Source: Nevskia sp. (GTDB lineage Bacteria; Pseudomonadota; Gammaproteobacteria; Nevskiales; Nevskiaceae). Taken from it: a stretch of DNA of 64,000 bases. Where the stretch lies: assembly GCA_023229645.1 (NCBI GenBank), contig JALNYU010000003.1:124001-188000 (forward strand), written 5' to 3'. Position numbers and translations under genes: made by a program. Positions 49,368-58,278 of the stretch are shown here, in pieces. The notes under the pieces were generated by a model. That model made no database searches, was not told where the DNA came from, and saw only the letters and a list, made by a program, of their open reading frames with translations. The number at the start of each line of letters is the position of its first letter. The first letter of the stretch is position 1.

Positions 49368-51962
49368 TCATGCCGCTTTTGTCGCCTCTAAAAAATCCTG
49401 CGCAAACCGCTGCAGCACGCCGCCGGCTTCGTAAATCGAAACTTCTTCGGCGGTATCGAGGCGGCAGGTCATCGGCACTTCCAGCGTTACGCCGTTGCTG
49501 CGGGTGATGACCAGCGTCAGCGTTGCCCGCGGCCTGCGTTCGCCGATGACATCAAACGTTTCGGTGCCATCGATGTCCAGTGTTAGCCGCGTTGTGCCGG
49601 GCAGAAACTCCAGCGGCAGCACGCCCATGCCGATGAGGTTGGTGCGGTGGATACGCTCAAAGCCTTCGGCCGCGATGACTTCCACGCCGGCTAAGCGCAC
49701 GCCCTTTGCGGCCCAGTCACGCGAGGAGCCTTGGCCGTAGTCAGCGCCAGCGACGATGATCAGTGGCTGCTTGCGCGTCATATAGGTTTCGATGGCTTCC
49801 CACATGCGCACCACTTGGCCGTCCGGTTCGATACGAGTCAGCGAGCCTTTCTTGACCTTGCCATCGACCACCGCCATTTCATTCACCAGCTGCGGGTTGG
49901 CGAACGTTGCCCGCTGGGCGGTCAGGTGGTCGCCCCGGTGGGTGGCGTAGCTGTTGAAGTCTTCTTCCGGCAAGCCCATTTTTGCGAGGTATTCGCCGGC
50001 AGCGCTATCGAGCAGAATCGCGTTCGACGGCGAGAGATGATCGGTGGTGATGTTGTCCGGCAGCACGGCCAGCGGCCGCAAGCCTTTTAATGTGCGTTTA
50101 CCGGCCAGCGCACCTTCCCAGTACGGCGGGCGGCGGATGTAAGTGCTCTGCGGGCGCCAGTCGTAAAGCGGGTTGATTGTTTCATCGCCGACGATCTTGA
50201 ACGTGAACATCGGATCGTAGACTTTGCGAAACTGTTCCGGCTTGACGCTACTGGCGACAATCGCGTCGATTTCTTCGTCGCTGGGCCAGATGTCTTTTAG
50301 CATCACCGGCTGGCCGTGCTGGTCGAGGCCGAGTACGTCTTTTTCGATGTCGAAGCGAATCGTACCGGCGATGGCGTACGCGACAACCAGCGGCGGCGAG
50401 GCGAGGAAGGCTTGCTTCGCGTACGGGTGAATGCGGCCGTCAAAATTGCGGTTGCCGGATAGCACGGCGGTCGCGTACAGATCGCGGTCGATGATTTCTT
50501 TTTGGATCACCGGATCCAGCGCCCCGCTCATACCGTTGCAGGTGGTGCAGGCGAACGCGACGATGCCGAAGCCGAGTTGCTCCAATTCCGGCAACAGCTT
50601 GGCTTCTTCCAAATACAGCTGCACCGCTTTCGAGCCAGGCGCTAGCGACGACTTCACCCACGGTTTGCGCGTCAGCCCGCGGGCGTTTGCGTTACGTGCG
50701 ATCAGGCCGGCGGCGATGACGTTGCGCGGGTTGCTGGTGTTGGTGCAGCTGGTGATCGCCGCGATGATCACAGCGCCATCGGGCATTTCGCCCGGGATCT
50801 CCTCCCACTTGGCGGCGATGCCGCGCGCAGCGAGGTCGCTGGTCGGCAAGCGCTTATGCGGGTTCGACGGCCCGGCCATATTGCGGACGACCGTGGAAAG
50901 GTCAAACCGCAGCACGCGCTCGTATTCGGCGGTTTTTAGATCGTCGGCCCAGAGCCCAGTTTCTTTTGCGTAGCGCTCAACGAGCTTGACGCGCGCGTCG
51001 TCGCGGCCGGTGAGTTTGAGATAGTCGATAGTTTGCTGGTCGATGTAGAACATCGCCGCGGTGGCGCCGAACTCCGGCGTCATATTTGAAATTGTCGCGC
51101 GGTCGCCGAGCGTCAGCGCCGCAGCGCCAACGCCGAAGAATTCCAGATAGGCGCCAACCACTTTCTCTTTGCGCAGGAATTCGGTCAGCGCGAGCACGAT
51201 GTCGGTCGCGGTGATATTCGGTTGCGGCTTGCCGCTGAGTTCGACGCCGATGATGTCCGGCAGGCGCATCCACGAAGCACGGCCGAGCATCACGTTCTCG
51301 GCTTCCAGGCCGCCGACGCCGATGGCGATAACGCCGAGTGCATCGACATGCGGCGTGTGGCTGTCGGTGCCGACCAGCGTGTCCGGGAACGCGACACCAT
51401 CTTGCGCGTGTACCACGGGCGACATCCGCTCCAGATTAATCTGATGCATGATGCCGTTGCCGGGGGGGATTACTTCAACGTTTTTGAACGCTTTTTTTGT
51501 CCAGTCGATGAAGTGAAAACGATCTTCGTTGCGGCGATCTTCGATTGCGCGGTTCTTTGCAAATGCGTCTTTATCGAAACCGCCGTATTCGACCGCCAGC
51601 GAGTGATCGACGATCAACTGTGTCTGCACCACCGGGTTCACCTGCGCCGGATCACCGCCCATATCGGCGATCGCATCGCGCAGACCGGCGAGGTCTACCA
51701 GCGCGGTTTGGCCAAGAATATCGTGGCAGACCACGCGCGCCGGAAACCACGGGAAGTCGAGATCGCGGCGGCGTTCAATCAGCTGTTTTAGCGACGCGGT
51801 TAGCGTTGCTGGATCGCAGCGGCGCACCAGATTTTCGGCATGCACGCGCGAGGTGTACGGCAGCTTGGCGTAGGCGCCGGGCGCGATTGCGTCAACGGCC
51901 GCGCGGGTGTCGAAGTAGTCGAGCGTCGTGCCGGGCAGCGGTTTGCGGTAGGCAGTGTTCAT
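49368..51962 (-). CDS. acnD: Fe/S-dependent 2-methylcitrate dehydratase
   Basis: 864 residues from the ATG at 51962; the start MNTAYRKPLPGTTLDYFDTR is diagnostic of AcnD. It converts 2-methylcitrate to 2-methylaconitate, with PrpF then fixing the geometry. The [4Fe-4S] cysteines are in TSCTNTSNPRNV and CTTCNGMSG; aconitase active-site segments GTDSHTPHVDALGVIA, TDHLSPSNAI and YGQGSSRDWAAKG are intact. A 136-bp GC-rich gap follows prpC, with no obvious ribosome site before acnD. Confidence 0.96.
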   Translation of the reverse strand: MNTAYRKPLPGTTLDYFDTRAAVDAIAPGAYAKLPYTSRVHAENLVRRCDPATLTASLKQLIERRRDLDFPWFPARVVCHDILGQTALVDLAGLRDAIADMGGDPAQVNPVVQTQLIVDHSLAVEYGGFDKDAFAKNRAIEDRRNEDRFHFIDWTKKAFKNVEVIPPGNGIMHQINLERMSPVVHAQDGVAFPDTLVGTDSHTPHVDALGVIAIGVGGLEAENVMLGRASWMRLPDIIGVELSGKPQPNITATDIVLALTEFLRKEKVVGAYLEFFGVGAAALTLGDRATISNMTPEFGATAAMFYIDQQTIDYLKLTGRDDARVKLVERYAKETGLWADDLKTAEYERVLRFDLSTVVRNMAGPSNPHKRLPTSDLAARGIAAKWEEIPGEMPDGAVIIAAITSCTNTSNPRNVIAAGLIARNANARGLTRKPWVKSSLAPGSKAVQLYLEEAKLLPELEQLGFGIVAFACTTCNGMSGALDPVIQKEIIDRDLYATAVLSGNRNFDGRIHPYAKQAFLASPPLVVAYAIAGTIRFDIEKDVLGLDQHGQPVMLKDIWPSDEEIDAIVASSVKPEQFRKVYDPMFTFKIVGDETINPLYDWRPQSTYIRRPPYWEGALAGKRTLKGLRPLAVLPDNITTDHLSPSNAILLDSAAGEYLAKMGLPEEDFNSYATHRGDHLTAQRATFANPQLVNEMAVVDGKVKKGSLTRIEPDGQVVRMWEAIETYMTRKQPLIIVAGADYGQGSSRDWAAKGVRLAGVEVIAAEGFERIHRTNLIGMGVLPLEFLPGTTRLTLDIDGTETFDVIGERRPRATLTLVITRSNGVTLEVPMTCRLDTAEEVSIYEAGGVLQRFAQDFLEATKAA

Positions 51963-52098
51963 AGGGTTTGGCAACTGGATTCGGGGAGGCGCTGCGGCGG
52001 CGCTGGCGCACGGCGCGCGTTGATCGGTTTGGGCGCCCGTCGAAACTGCAAGACCGGGCTCACGCCCTGGCTTGCAGCCGACTGGCCGGAGCACAGCG

Positions 52099-53256
52099 TT
52101 AGCTGCGGTCTTGGATCGGCACGAAAACTAAATCGTCCGGGCCGATGTAGTTCGCCGACGGCCGGATGATTTTGCCGTCGATGCGCTGTTCGATGATGTG
52201 CGCGCTCCAGCCGCTGGTGCGGGCGATGACGAAGAGCGGCGTGAACATCGCGGTTGGTACGCCCATCATGTGGTAGCTAACGGCGCTGAACCAGTCGAGG
52301 TTCGGGAACATCTTTTTGATGTCCCACATCACGGTTTCCAGGCGCTCGGCGATGTCGAACATCTTGGTATTGCCGGCATCTTTCGACAGCGTGTGGGCAA
52401 CTTCCTTGATGACTTTATTGCGTGGATCGCTAACCGTGTAAACCGGGTGACCGAAGCCGATCACCACTTCTTTCTTTTCAACGCGGGCTTTGATGTCAGC
52501 TTCGGCTTCGTCGGGGCTGTCGTAGCGTTTCTGAATTTCAAACGCGAATTCATTGGCGCCGCCGTGCTTCGGGCCGCGCAGCGCGCCGATGCCGCCAGCG
52601 ATGGCCGAGTAAATATCAGAGCCGGTGCCGGCAATCACGCGGCTGGTGAACGTCGAAGCGTTGAATTCATGCTCGGCGTACAGCACCAGCGAGGTGTGCA
52701 TCGCGCGCACCCATAACTCGGATGGCTTCTTACCGTGTAGCAGATGGAGAAAATGACCGCCGATGGAGTCGTCGTCGGTTTCCACTTCAATGCGCTTGCC
52801 GTTGGTCGCATAGTGGTGCCAGTACAGGAGCATCGAACCTAGCGACGCCATCAAGCGATCGGCGATATCCCGCGCGCCGGGATGATTGTGGTCGTCTTTT
52901 TCCGGCAGTACGCAGCCGAGCACCGAAACGCCGGTGCGCATCACGTCCATCGGATGCGAAGCGGCCGGCAAGGTTTCTAATGCCGCCTTCACCGCGGACG
53001 GCAGGCCGCGCAGCGACTTCAATTTGGTTTTATACACTGCCAGTTCAGCGGCGGTCGGCAGCTTGCCGTGTACCAACAAGTGGGCGATTTCTTCGAACTC
53101 GCAGGCGTTGGCAACGTCGAGAATATCGTAGCCACGGTAGTGCAGATCGTTGCCGGTTTTGCCGACGGTGCACAGTGCCGTGTTGCCAGCGGTGACGCCG
53201 CTCAGTGCAACCGACTTCTTTGGTTTAAATGTTGGGGCTGGAACTGCTTCATTCAT
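52099..53256 (-). CDS. prpC: 2-methylcitrate synthase
   Basis: 385 residues from the ATG at 53256, with ribosome site AGGAGA; a TTG at 53271 is rejected for that reason. It condenses propionyl-CoA with oxaloacetate. Citrate-synthase fold motifs: YRGYDILDVA, HPMDVMRTG (His), GPKHGGANE (His), GFGHPVYTVSDPR and the C-terminal catalytic Asp in the NLDWFSAVSYHMMG segment. Its place between prpB and acnD separates it from housekeeping GltA. Confidence 0.95.
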   Translation of the reverse strand: MNEAVPAPTFKPKKSVALSGVTAGNTALCTVGKTGNDLHYRGYDILDVANACEFEEIAHLLVHGKLPTAAELAVYKTKLKSLRGLPSAVKAALETLPAASHPMDVMRTGVSVLGCVLPEKDDHNHPGARDIADRLMASLGSMLLYWHHYATNGKRIEVETDDDSIGGHFLHLLHGKKPSELWVRAMHTSLVLYAEHEFNASTFTSRVIAGTGSDIYSAIAGGIGALRGPKHGGANEFAFEIQKRYDSPDEAEADIKARVEKKEVVIGFGHPVYTVSDPRNKVIKEVAHTLSKDAGNTKMFDIAERLETVMWDIKKMFPNLDWFSAVSYHMMGVPTAMFTPLFVIARTSGWSAHIIEQRIDGKIIRPSANYIGPDDLVFVPIQDRS

Positions 53257-53350
53257 GGCCGTCTCCTGCAATGGAATGGTGGCTGTAGTTATAGGGCGTT
53301 AAATAGAATTCTATTGCGCTTGCCTAGTATTCTATTTGTCCGCGGTGTGG

Positions 53351-54250
53351 CTATTTTTTCTTCGCGAACAAAGCGTCGAGCTTTTCTTCGTAAGCGTGAT
53401 AGCCGAGATATTTGTAAAGATCGGCGCGCGTCTGCATCGTCGCGACGACGTTCTTCTGCGTGCCTTCGGCGCGAATCGTCTCGTAGACTTTCAGCGCCGC
53501 AGCGTTCATCGCCCGGTAGGCGCCGCAGCAGTACAGCACCATATCGACTTCAACGCCGCGCAACTCCTCGACGGTGAACAGCGGCGTGTGGCCGAATTCG
53601 GTGATGTTGGCGAGGATCGGCACTTTCACCGCTTCCTTGAATTTCTTGTACATCCAGAGTTCGGTCATCGCTTCTGGGAAAATCATGTCGGCGCCGGCTT
53701 CGACGTAAGCGATTGCGCGCTCAATCGCGGCGTCGATCCCTTCCACGGCCAAAGCATCGGTTCGCGCCATAATTACGAAGCTGGCATCAGTACGGGCGTC
53801 GACTGCGGCTTTAACGCGATCGACCATTTCATCCTTGCTGACCACTTCCTTGCCCGGCCGGTGGCCGCAGCGCTTGGTACCGACTTGGTCTTCCATATGC
53901 ACGGCGCCGACGCCGGCTTTGATCATCGAGCGAACCGTGCGCGCGATGTTGAACGCGCCGCCCCAACCGGTATCGATATCGACGAGCAGCGGCAGCGTTG
54001 TGACATCGGTGATGCGGCGGGCGTCGGTCAGCACATCTTCCAGCGAGCTGATGCCGAGATCGGGCATGCCGAGCGAGTTCGCGGCAACGCCGCCGCCGGA
54101 CAAATACAGCGCTTTGTAGCCGGTGGCCTGGGCCATACGCGCGGTGTAGGCATTGATCGCACCGACGATTTGCAACGGCCGCTCTTCGGAAACCGCGAAG
54201 CGGAAGCGGGCGCCCGGCGTCAGGGCCGTCTCGGAGGCATTGAAAGTCAC
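53351..54250 (-). CDS. prpB: 2-methylisocitrate lyase
   Basis: 299 residues. Splits 2-methylisocitrate into pyruvate and succinate, the last step of the cycle. The catalytic-loop motif is KRCGHRPGKE, with Mg-binding Asp residues in VDIDTGWGG and HMEDQ. The start is a GTG at 54250; an out-of-frame ATG at 54240 is not used. The first gene of the minus-strand operon; a candidate sigma-54 promoter lies 36-50 bp upstream. Confidence 0.95.
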   Translation of the reverse strand: MTFNASETALTPGARFRFAVSEERPLQIVGAINAYTARMAQATGYKALYLSGGGVAANSLGMPDLGISSLEDVLTDARRITDVTTLPLLVDIDTGWGGAFNIARTVRSMIKAGVGAVHMEDQVGTKRCGHRPGKEVVSKDEMVDRVKAAVDARTDASFVIMARTDALAVEGIDAAIERAIAYVEAGADMIFPEAMTELWMYKKFKEAVKVPILANITEFGHTPLFTVEELRGVEVDMVLYCCGAYRAMNAAALKVYETIRAEGTQKNVVATMQTRADLYKYLGYHAYEEKLDALFAKKK

Positions 54251-54285
54251 AGTCGTTCTCGATCAGAAGTGAATGAGCGTAAAGA

Positions 54286-54301
54286 ACAAATGCTATGCCA
54301 A
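54286..54301 (-). promoter_or_regulatory. candidate sigma-54 (-24/-12) promoter of prpB
   Basis: Minus strand: TTGGCATAGCATTTGTT. TTGGCAT fits the -24 box (TGGCAC), then ten bases after the GG comes TTTGT in place of TTGC at -12. Spacing GG-N10-GT is correct; the GC dinucleotide is GT, which weakens it. Activation by PrpR, a sigma-54 enhancer-binding protein encoded divergently, makes it plausible. Confidence 0.5.
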
Positions 54302-54451
54302 CGGGTAAGCAGGACCGGTGTTACCGACCGCGCACGCCCGTTGTAACCATCAAACTATTGAATTGTAAAACTAAATGACGGAAGCCGCCGCCGTACGCAT
54401 CTGCGGAGTGTGTCCAACTGCATCGATATCGTGTTGCGTTCTTGTTTTAAA

Positions 54452-54479
54452 TTGTTTCATTATGTTTCAAATGAAACAA
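54452..54479. promoter_or_regulatory. PrpR operator palindromes before prpR
   Basis: TGTTTCA-AA-TGAAACA (54463-54478) is a perfect inverted repeat, preceded by a direct half-site TTGTTTCAT (54452-54460) that also pairs with ATGAAACAA further on. This TTTCAT/ATGAAA type is the form reported for PrpR boxes in enterobacteria. It lies 11 bp before the prpR ATG, so PrpR probably controls its own synthesis as well as prpB. Confidence 0.7.
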
Positions 54480-54489
54480 AATTCCGTTT

Positions 54490-56157
54490 ATGGCTGAAGC
54501 CGAACGCCCACCGCTACGGCGCTACGCGCCGAAGACCGCCGATAGCGGCGGCGGCCGCTTGCCGGTGATTTGGACGGTGAGCATTTCACGGCTTTCGCAG
54601 CTATTGCACGACATCACACCGGAGTTTGATCACCGCGCCGATATCGAAGCGGTGAACGCCGGCTTTGAAGACGCGGCGCGCTTGATCAAGCAACGCCTGC
54701 AACGGGAATCCTGTGATGTCATCGTCGCCGCCGGGTCGAACGGCGCGTATCTGAAAAATCGCATCGACGTGCCGGTCGTGCCGATCCAAACCAGCGGCTT
54801 CGACTTGATGCAGGCGCTGACGCACGCGCGCAAGCTTTCGACGCGCATCGGCGTGGTCACCCACGAAACCGATTTACCGGTATTCGCGGCGTTTCAGCGC
54901 TCGTTTCGGCTCAAGATTGAGCAGCGGGCGTTTGTTACCGCCGAAGACGCCCGCACCTGTGTCGGCGAATTGGTTGCGAATGGCGTCGATGTCATCATCG
55001 GCACCGGCATGGTTACGGACTTGGCCGAGCAAGCCGGCGTCGTCGGCATTTTGATGTACTCGGCAGAATCGGTGCGCCAGGCGTTCGAGCGCGCGCTGGA
55101 TCTCGCCAGCGTGATCGGCCGCGCCAAAAGCCCTGTGCCGCCGCTGCGGGCGAATACGCGGCGCACAGAAGGCAGCGGCAGCCGCTACGAACTAACGGAT
55201 TTGCTCGGCGATAGCCCCGCAATGACTGCGTTGCGCGAGCGGCTCGGGCGCTACGCCGCAAGCGAGGCCACCGTCTTGATTCGCGGCGCCACCGGCACCG
55301 GCAAAGAGCTGGCGGCGCAGGCGCTGCACAGCGCGAGCCGGCGCCGAGCACGGCCGTTTGTCGCGGTGAACTGCGGCGCGATTGCAGAATCGCTGCTGGA
55401 ATCGGAATTATTTGGCTACGAAGACGGCGCATTCACCGGCTCGCGCCGCGGTGGCCGCGTCGGCTTGATCGAATCGGCCGACGGCGGTACCTTGTTTCTT
55501 GATGAGATCGGCGAAATGCCGCTGGCCTTACAGACGCGGCTGCTGCGCGTGCTAGAGCAGCGCGAAGTGGTGCGCGTAGGCGCATCGCGGCCGGTGCCGG
55601 TGGATGTCCGCGTGGTCGCGGCGACGCACTGCGATCTGGCGCAGATGGTCGAGGCGCGGCAGTTCCGGCTTGATCTGTATTACCGGTTGAACGTGCTGTA
55701 TCTGGCGCTGCCGACACTCGCCGAGCGTTGTGAGGATCTGCCGCTGCTCGTTCAGCATTTTCTTAAGCGCGGCAGCGGCGTGCCGTTGCAGTTAGACGCC
55801 GCTGCTCTGGCATTGCTAAGACAACACAGCTGGCCGGGCAACGTCCGCGAGCTGCGCAACATCCTCGAACGCCTGCCGATGTTTGTCGGCAACGACGCAA
55901 AGCTTGTCGACGCCGATACCTTGCTGCGCAGCGCACCGGAACTGGCAGGCACGACACTGCGCGCAGATGCGTCGTCGCCAGCGCGTGCAAACCTTGCGTT
56001 GCCATCGCGGCGCCGGGGCGTTGACCGCGCTACTGTCGCCGCTGCGTTGCAACAAACCCAGGGCGATCGCGAGGCCGCCGCCAAGCTGCTCGGGGTTTCG
56101 CGCACAACGCTGTGGCGGTGGTTGGCGCTGCAGGGGAAATCGGCCGATTCAGCTTAA
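54490..56157 (+). CDS. prpR: sigma-54-dependent propionate catabolism activator
   Basis: 555 residues, divergent from prpB. The N-terminal PrpR_N domain (about 18-195; VIWTVSISRLSQLLHDITPEFD) senses 2-methylcitrate. The AAA domain (about 235-470) has Walker A GATGTGKE, the sigma-54 contact loop GAFTGS, Walker B GGTLFLDEIG and the arginine-finger region RLLRVLEQREVVRVG. The C-terminal Fis-type helix-turn-helix is AAAKLLGVSRTTLWRWL. The ATG at 54490 lacks a ribosome site, but the PrpR_N domain starts soon after. Confidence 0.94.
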   Translation: MAEAERPPLRRYAPKTADSGGGRLPVIWTVSISRLSQLLHDITPEFDHRADIEAVNAGFEDAARLIKQRLQRESCDVIVAAGSNGAYLKNRIDVPVVPIQTSGFDLMQALTHARKLSTRIGVVTHETDLPVFAAFQRSFRLKIEQRAFVTAEDARTCVGELVANGVDVIIGTGMVTDLAEQAGVVGILMYSAESVRQAFERALDLASVIGRAKSPVPPLRANTRRTEGSGSRYELTDLLGDSPAMTALRERLGRYAASEATVLIRGATGTGKELAAQALHSASRRRARPFVAVNCGAIAESLLESELFGYEDGAFTGSRRGGRVGLIESADGGTLFLDEIGEMPLALQTRLLRVLEQREVVRVGASRPVPVDVRVVAATHCDLAQMVEARQFRLDLYYRLNVLYLALPTLAERCEDLPLLVQHFLKRGSGVPLQLDAAALALLRQHSWPGNVRELRNILERLPMFVGNDAKLVDADTLLRSAPELAGTTLRADASSPARANLALPSRRRGVDRATVAAALQQTQGDREAAAKLLGVSRTTLWRWLALQGKSADSA

Positions 56158-56286
56158 CGCTGCACTGTTCAGCGGCGCGTAGTCGCCCCAACAAGCCGCC
56201 ACAACTCAGATTGGGAAATTTAGATTCGGCAGACTTCGACGCCGGAAATTTAGAACGGAAAACGGCGGCGACCAGCCCCAAATAAT

Positions 56287-56315
56287 TTGCAAATGATAAT
56301 CATTATCATTAATAT
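56287..56315 (+). promoter_or_regulatory. Fur box inside a sigma-70 promoter
   Basis: TTGCAA (56287-56292), a 17-bp spacer and TAATAT (56310-56315). The spacer and both box edges are covered by AATGATAATCATTATCATT (56292-56310), a perfect 9-1-9 palindrome; the 19-mer from 56289 matches the classical Fur consensus at 17 of 19 positions. Fur with iron bound should shut this promoter off. It drives the 30-codon ORF and the HAD gene downstream. Confidence 0.85.
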
Positions 56316-56382
56316 GTTTTGACCGTTAGCCAGCCACGCGTCCTGCGAGCCAGCCAAAGATATCGCTGATTTCGGAGGCTTT

Positions 56383-56475
56383 ATGCGGCATTACTGGGTC
56401 ATTTACCGATTCAATTTTCGCGCTGCACCGGCATTCGTAGGGCGCCAAATTTGGCCCGTCGGAGTGCCGTCATGA
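56383..56475 (+). CDS. 30-codon small ORF, Fur-controlled, coupled to the HAD gene
   Basis: ATG at 56383 with a near-perfect ribosome site (CGGAGG, six bases away) and TGA at 56473-56475 that overlaps the ATG of the next gene (ATGA). The 30-residue product begins MRHYWVIYRF and is basic and aromatic, with no acidic residue, no cysteine and no signal peptide. It could be a leader peptide that couples translation, or a real small protein. It lies 68 bp after the -10 box of the Fur promoter. I recognise no family. Confidence 0.55.
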   Translation: MRHYWVIYRFNFRAAPAFVGRQIWPVGVPS

Positions 56476-57209
56476 GGCCGGCAGTACAGGCGCTGAGCGC
56501 GGCGCGTGTTGATCTGATGCTGGATCCGGAAGTGTTGCTGATCGATACCAGTCCAGGTGTCGAACACAGCCTGAAGCAAGCATTGGCGGCGTTCGGCTTG
56601 CCGATGCCCGACGAGGGTTTGGATTTCTTCCGGCAAACGCAACTGCCGCTGCCGCAGTTATTCGCGAAGTTGCTGAGCACCGACGAGCGCGAGCACATCC
56701 TGCAGTTCTTCAATTGCTTCAACGGATACTTTGATAAAACCGGCCGCTATATGGGCCGTTTACGTGCCGGCAGCACGCGCTTTCTCGCCAATATCGCGGC
56801 CTCTGGGCGCTTCGATTGCCATTACCTGAGCCATATCGGCAAGCACGCTTCGGCGCAGCTATTGGACGCATACGGAATCGGCCATTTTTTCCGCTCGACC
56901 ATTGCGACTGAGCGGCAGACTTGCCCGCGCACGCGGCTGGGCCTGATGCGCGACGCCGTTAGAATGCGGCGTACGCCGGATCGGCAATGGCTGCTGCTCA
57001 GCGATCACCCGTGGGAGCTGATGACGGCGGAAACGCTGGGCATTCGGGCCATCGCGCTCGGTTACGGCCGTTCGCCGCTCCGGGTGCTCAGCACCTGCCC
57101 AGCGGAGGCGATTGCGGCCAGCGTCGGCGATGTCGAAGCGCATTTGCTGGATCCCGCCGAACACGGCAACGTATTGCGCCTACAGCCGCGGCGCACGCAG
57201 GTGCATTAA
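56472..57209 (+). CDS. degenerate HAD-like protein
   Basis: 245 residues from the ATG at 56472, which has its own GGAG site and overlaps the small ORF; an upstream TTG frame is not favoured. The shape is that of phosphoglycolate-phosphatase-like HADs (cap domain about 40-120), but motif I reads LLIDTSPGV, so the second catalytic Asp is missing, and no clear motif III Lys is present (TCPRTRLGLM). Motif II Ser (YLSHIGKH) and the motif IV acid (LLLSDHPWELMTA, then GIRAIALGYG) remain. Probably not a normal phosphatase; it may bind a phosphorylated ligand. Its Fur-box promoter suggests an iron-limitation role. Confidence 0.65.
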   Translation: MRPAVQALSAARVDLMLDPEVLLIDTSPGVEHSLKQALAAFGLPMPDEGLDFFRQTQLPLPQLFAKLLSTDEREHILQFFNCFNGYFDKTGRYMGRLRAGSTRFLANIAASGRFDCHYLSHIGKHASAQLLDAYGIGHFFRSTIATERQTCPRTRLGLMRDAVRMRRTPDRQWLLLSDHPWELMTAETLGIRAIALGYGRSPLRVLSTCPAEAIAASVGDVEAHLLDPAEHGNVLRLQPRRTQVH

Positions 57210-57224
57210 CGCCGATGCGCCCCG

Positions 57225-58145
57225 CTAGGTTTTCACTGCTGCGCTTTGTCGGGTGCCGAGGTAGACCCCGGACGCCGCGACGAAAAAGCCGATGATTTCG
57301 AGTGAAGTCAGCCGTTCGTCGAGCACAAAATGGCCGACGAACGCGCCAGCGGCCGGGATTAGATAAAACAGCGTCGCCACTTTTGTCGCAGCGCCGTTGC
57401 GTATCAGCACGAACAGCAACGCGAAGTTGCCGACGGTGTTGACCAGCACCAGCCACGTGCTGGAAGCCCAAAACGCGAGGCTGTTGTCGTGGTCGAAATG
57501 CTCGACTGCCAGCGAAAACGGCAGCAGTACTACCGTTGCCGTGAGATTTTGGATAAACAAGCCCATGCGTAAGTCGATCGCCGAGCCGTGACGCTTTTGA
57601 TACAGCGTGCCGACGCTGATGCCGATCAAGCCGACGATCAGCACGATGATCGCGTAAAGATTGGTTTGGGCGCCGAATAAACGTTCTGCGACGACCAGCA
57701 ACACGCCGCCGAAACCGATCGCCAGACCCAACAATTGCAGCCGTGACAAGCGCTCGCCGAGTAGCACTGCGAACAACGACACCATCAACGGCATTGAGCC
57801 GATCACCAAGGCCGCAAAACCGGCGCTGGCGCCGAGTTTCAACGCGCCGTAAACGCCGCCGAAATGTAGCGCAAGCTGCAGAAAGCCGGTGACGCCGCTG
57901 TGTAGCGCTTGCCGCCGCTCCGGCCAGCGCGCGCCGCCCAACCAAGCCAGCAGGGCAAAAATGAGTGCCGCAAAACCAAAGCGCACGACTAGCGTTGTGA
58001 ACGCACCGCCGTGGGCGACCGCGATTTTGCCGGCGGTGTAGCCGGTGCTCCACAGCGCGACGAATGAGAGCCCGGCGACCGGCGCAAGCCATTGCGCGCG
58101 TGCGGCTGTCGGTGCGGCGAGAGCGTCTTCTGACGCGGTAGTCAT
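57225..58145 (-). CDS. EamA/DMT-family transporter
   Basis: 306 residues from the ATG at 58145 (AAGGA site); a longer frame upstream is not needed. Ten predicted helices in two EamA repeats: the first from SFVALWSTGYTAGKIAV, the second from YAIIVLIVGLIGISVGTLYQKRH to the C-terminus. Likely an exporter of metabolites or amino acids; the substrate is unknown. It converges on the HAD gene with 15 bp between stops and diverges from waaF. Confidence 0.85.
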   Translation of the reverse strand: MTTASEDALAAPTAARAQWLAPVAGLSFVALWSTGYTAGKIAVAHGGAFTTLVVRFGFAALIFALLAWLGGARWPERRQALHSGVTGFLQLALHFGGVYGALKLGASAGFAALVIGSMPLMVSLFAVLLGERLSRLQLLGLAIGFGGVLLVVAERLFGAQTNLYAIIVLIVGLIGISVGTLYQKRHGSAIDLRMGLFIQNLTATVVLLPFSLAVEHFDHDNSLAFWASSTWLVLVNTVGNFALLFVLIRNGAATKVATLFYLIPAAGAFVGHFVLDERLTSLEIIGFFVAASGVYLGTRQSAAVKT

Positions 58146-58278
58146 GGCAAATCGTCCTTGGAATGGTGCGCTGCGGCGAAAAACGGCCCGCAAGCATATA
58201 CGCGAACCGAGCGCGCGATAAGACGGCATAGCGCTGGATCAAGCGCGCGCCGTGACGGCGCGGGTATGATCCGCCTTT

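Noticed and set aside
53336..54346. A 336-codon plus-strand open frame opposite prpB
   Set aside because: Antisense to a gene with all 2-methylisocitrate lyase motifs; no family resemblance, typical high-GC shadow.
57088..58242. A 384-codon open frame on the minus strand, almost as long as the EamA gene
   Set aside because: It is a shifted frame of the EamA transporter and rich in Arg/Ala shadow composition; the EamA frame has ten clean helices and a ribosome site.
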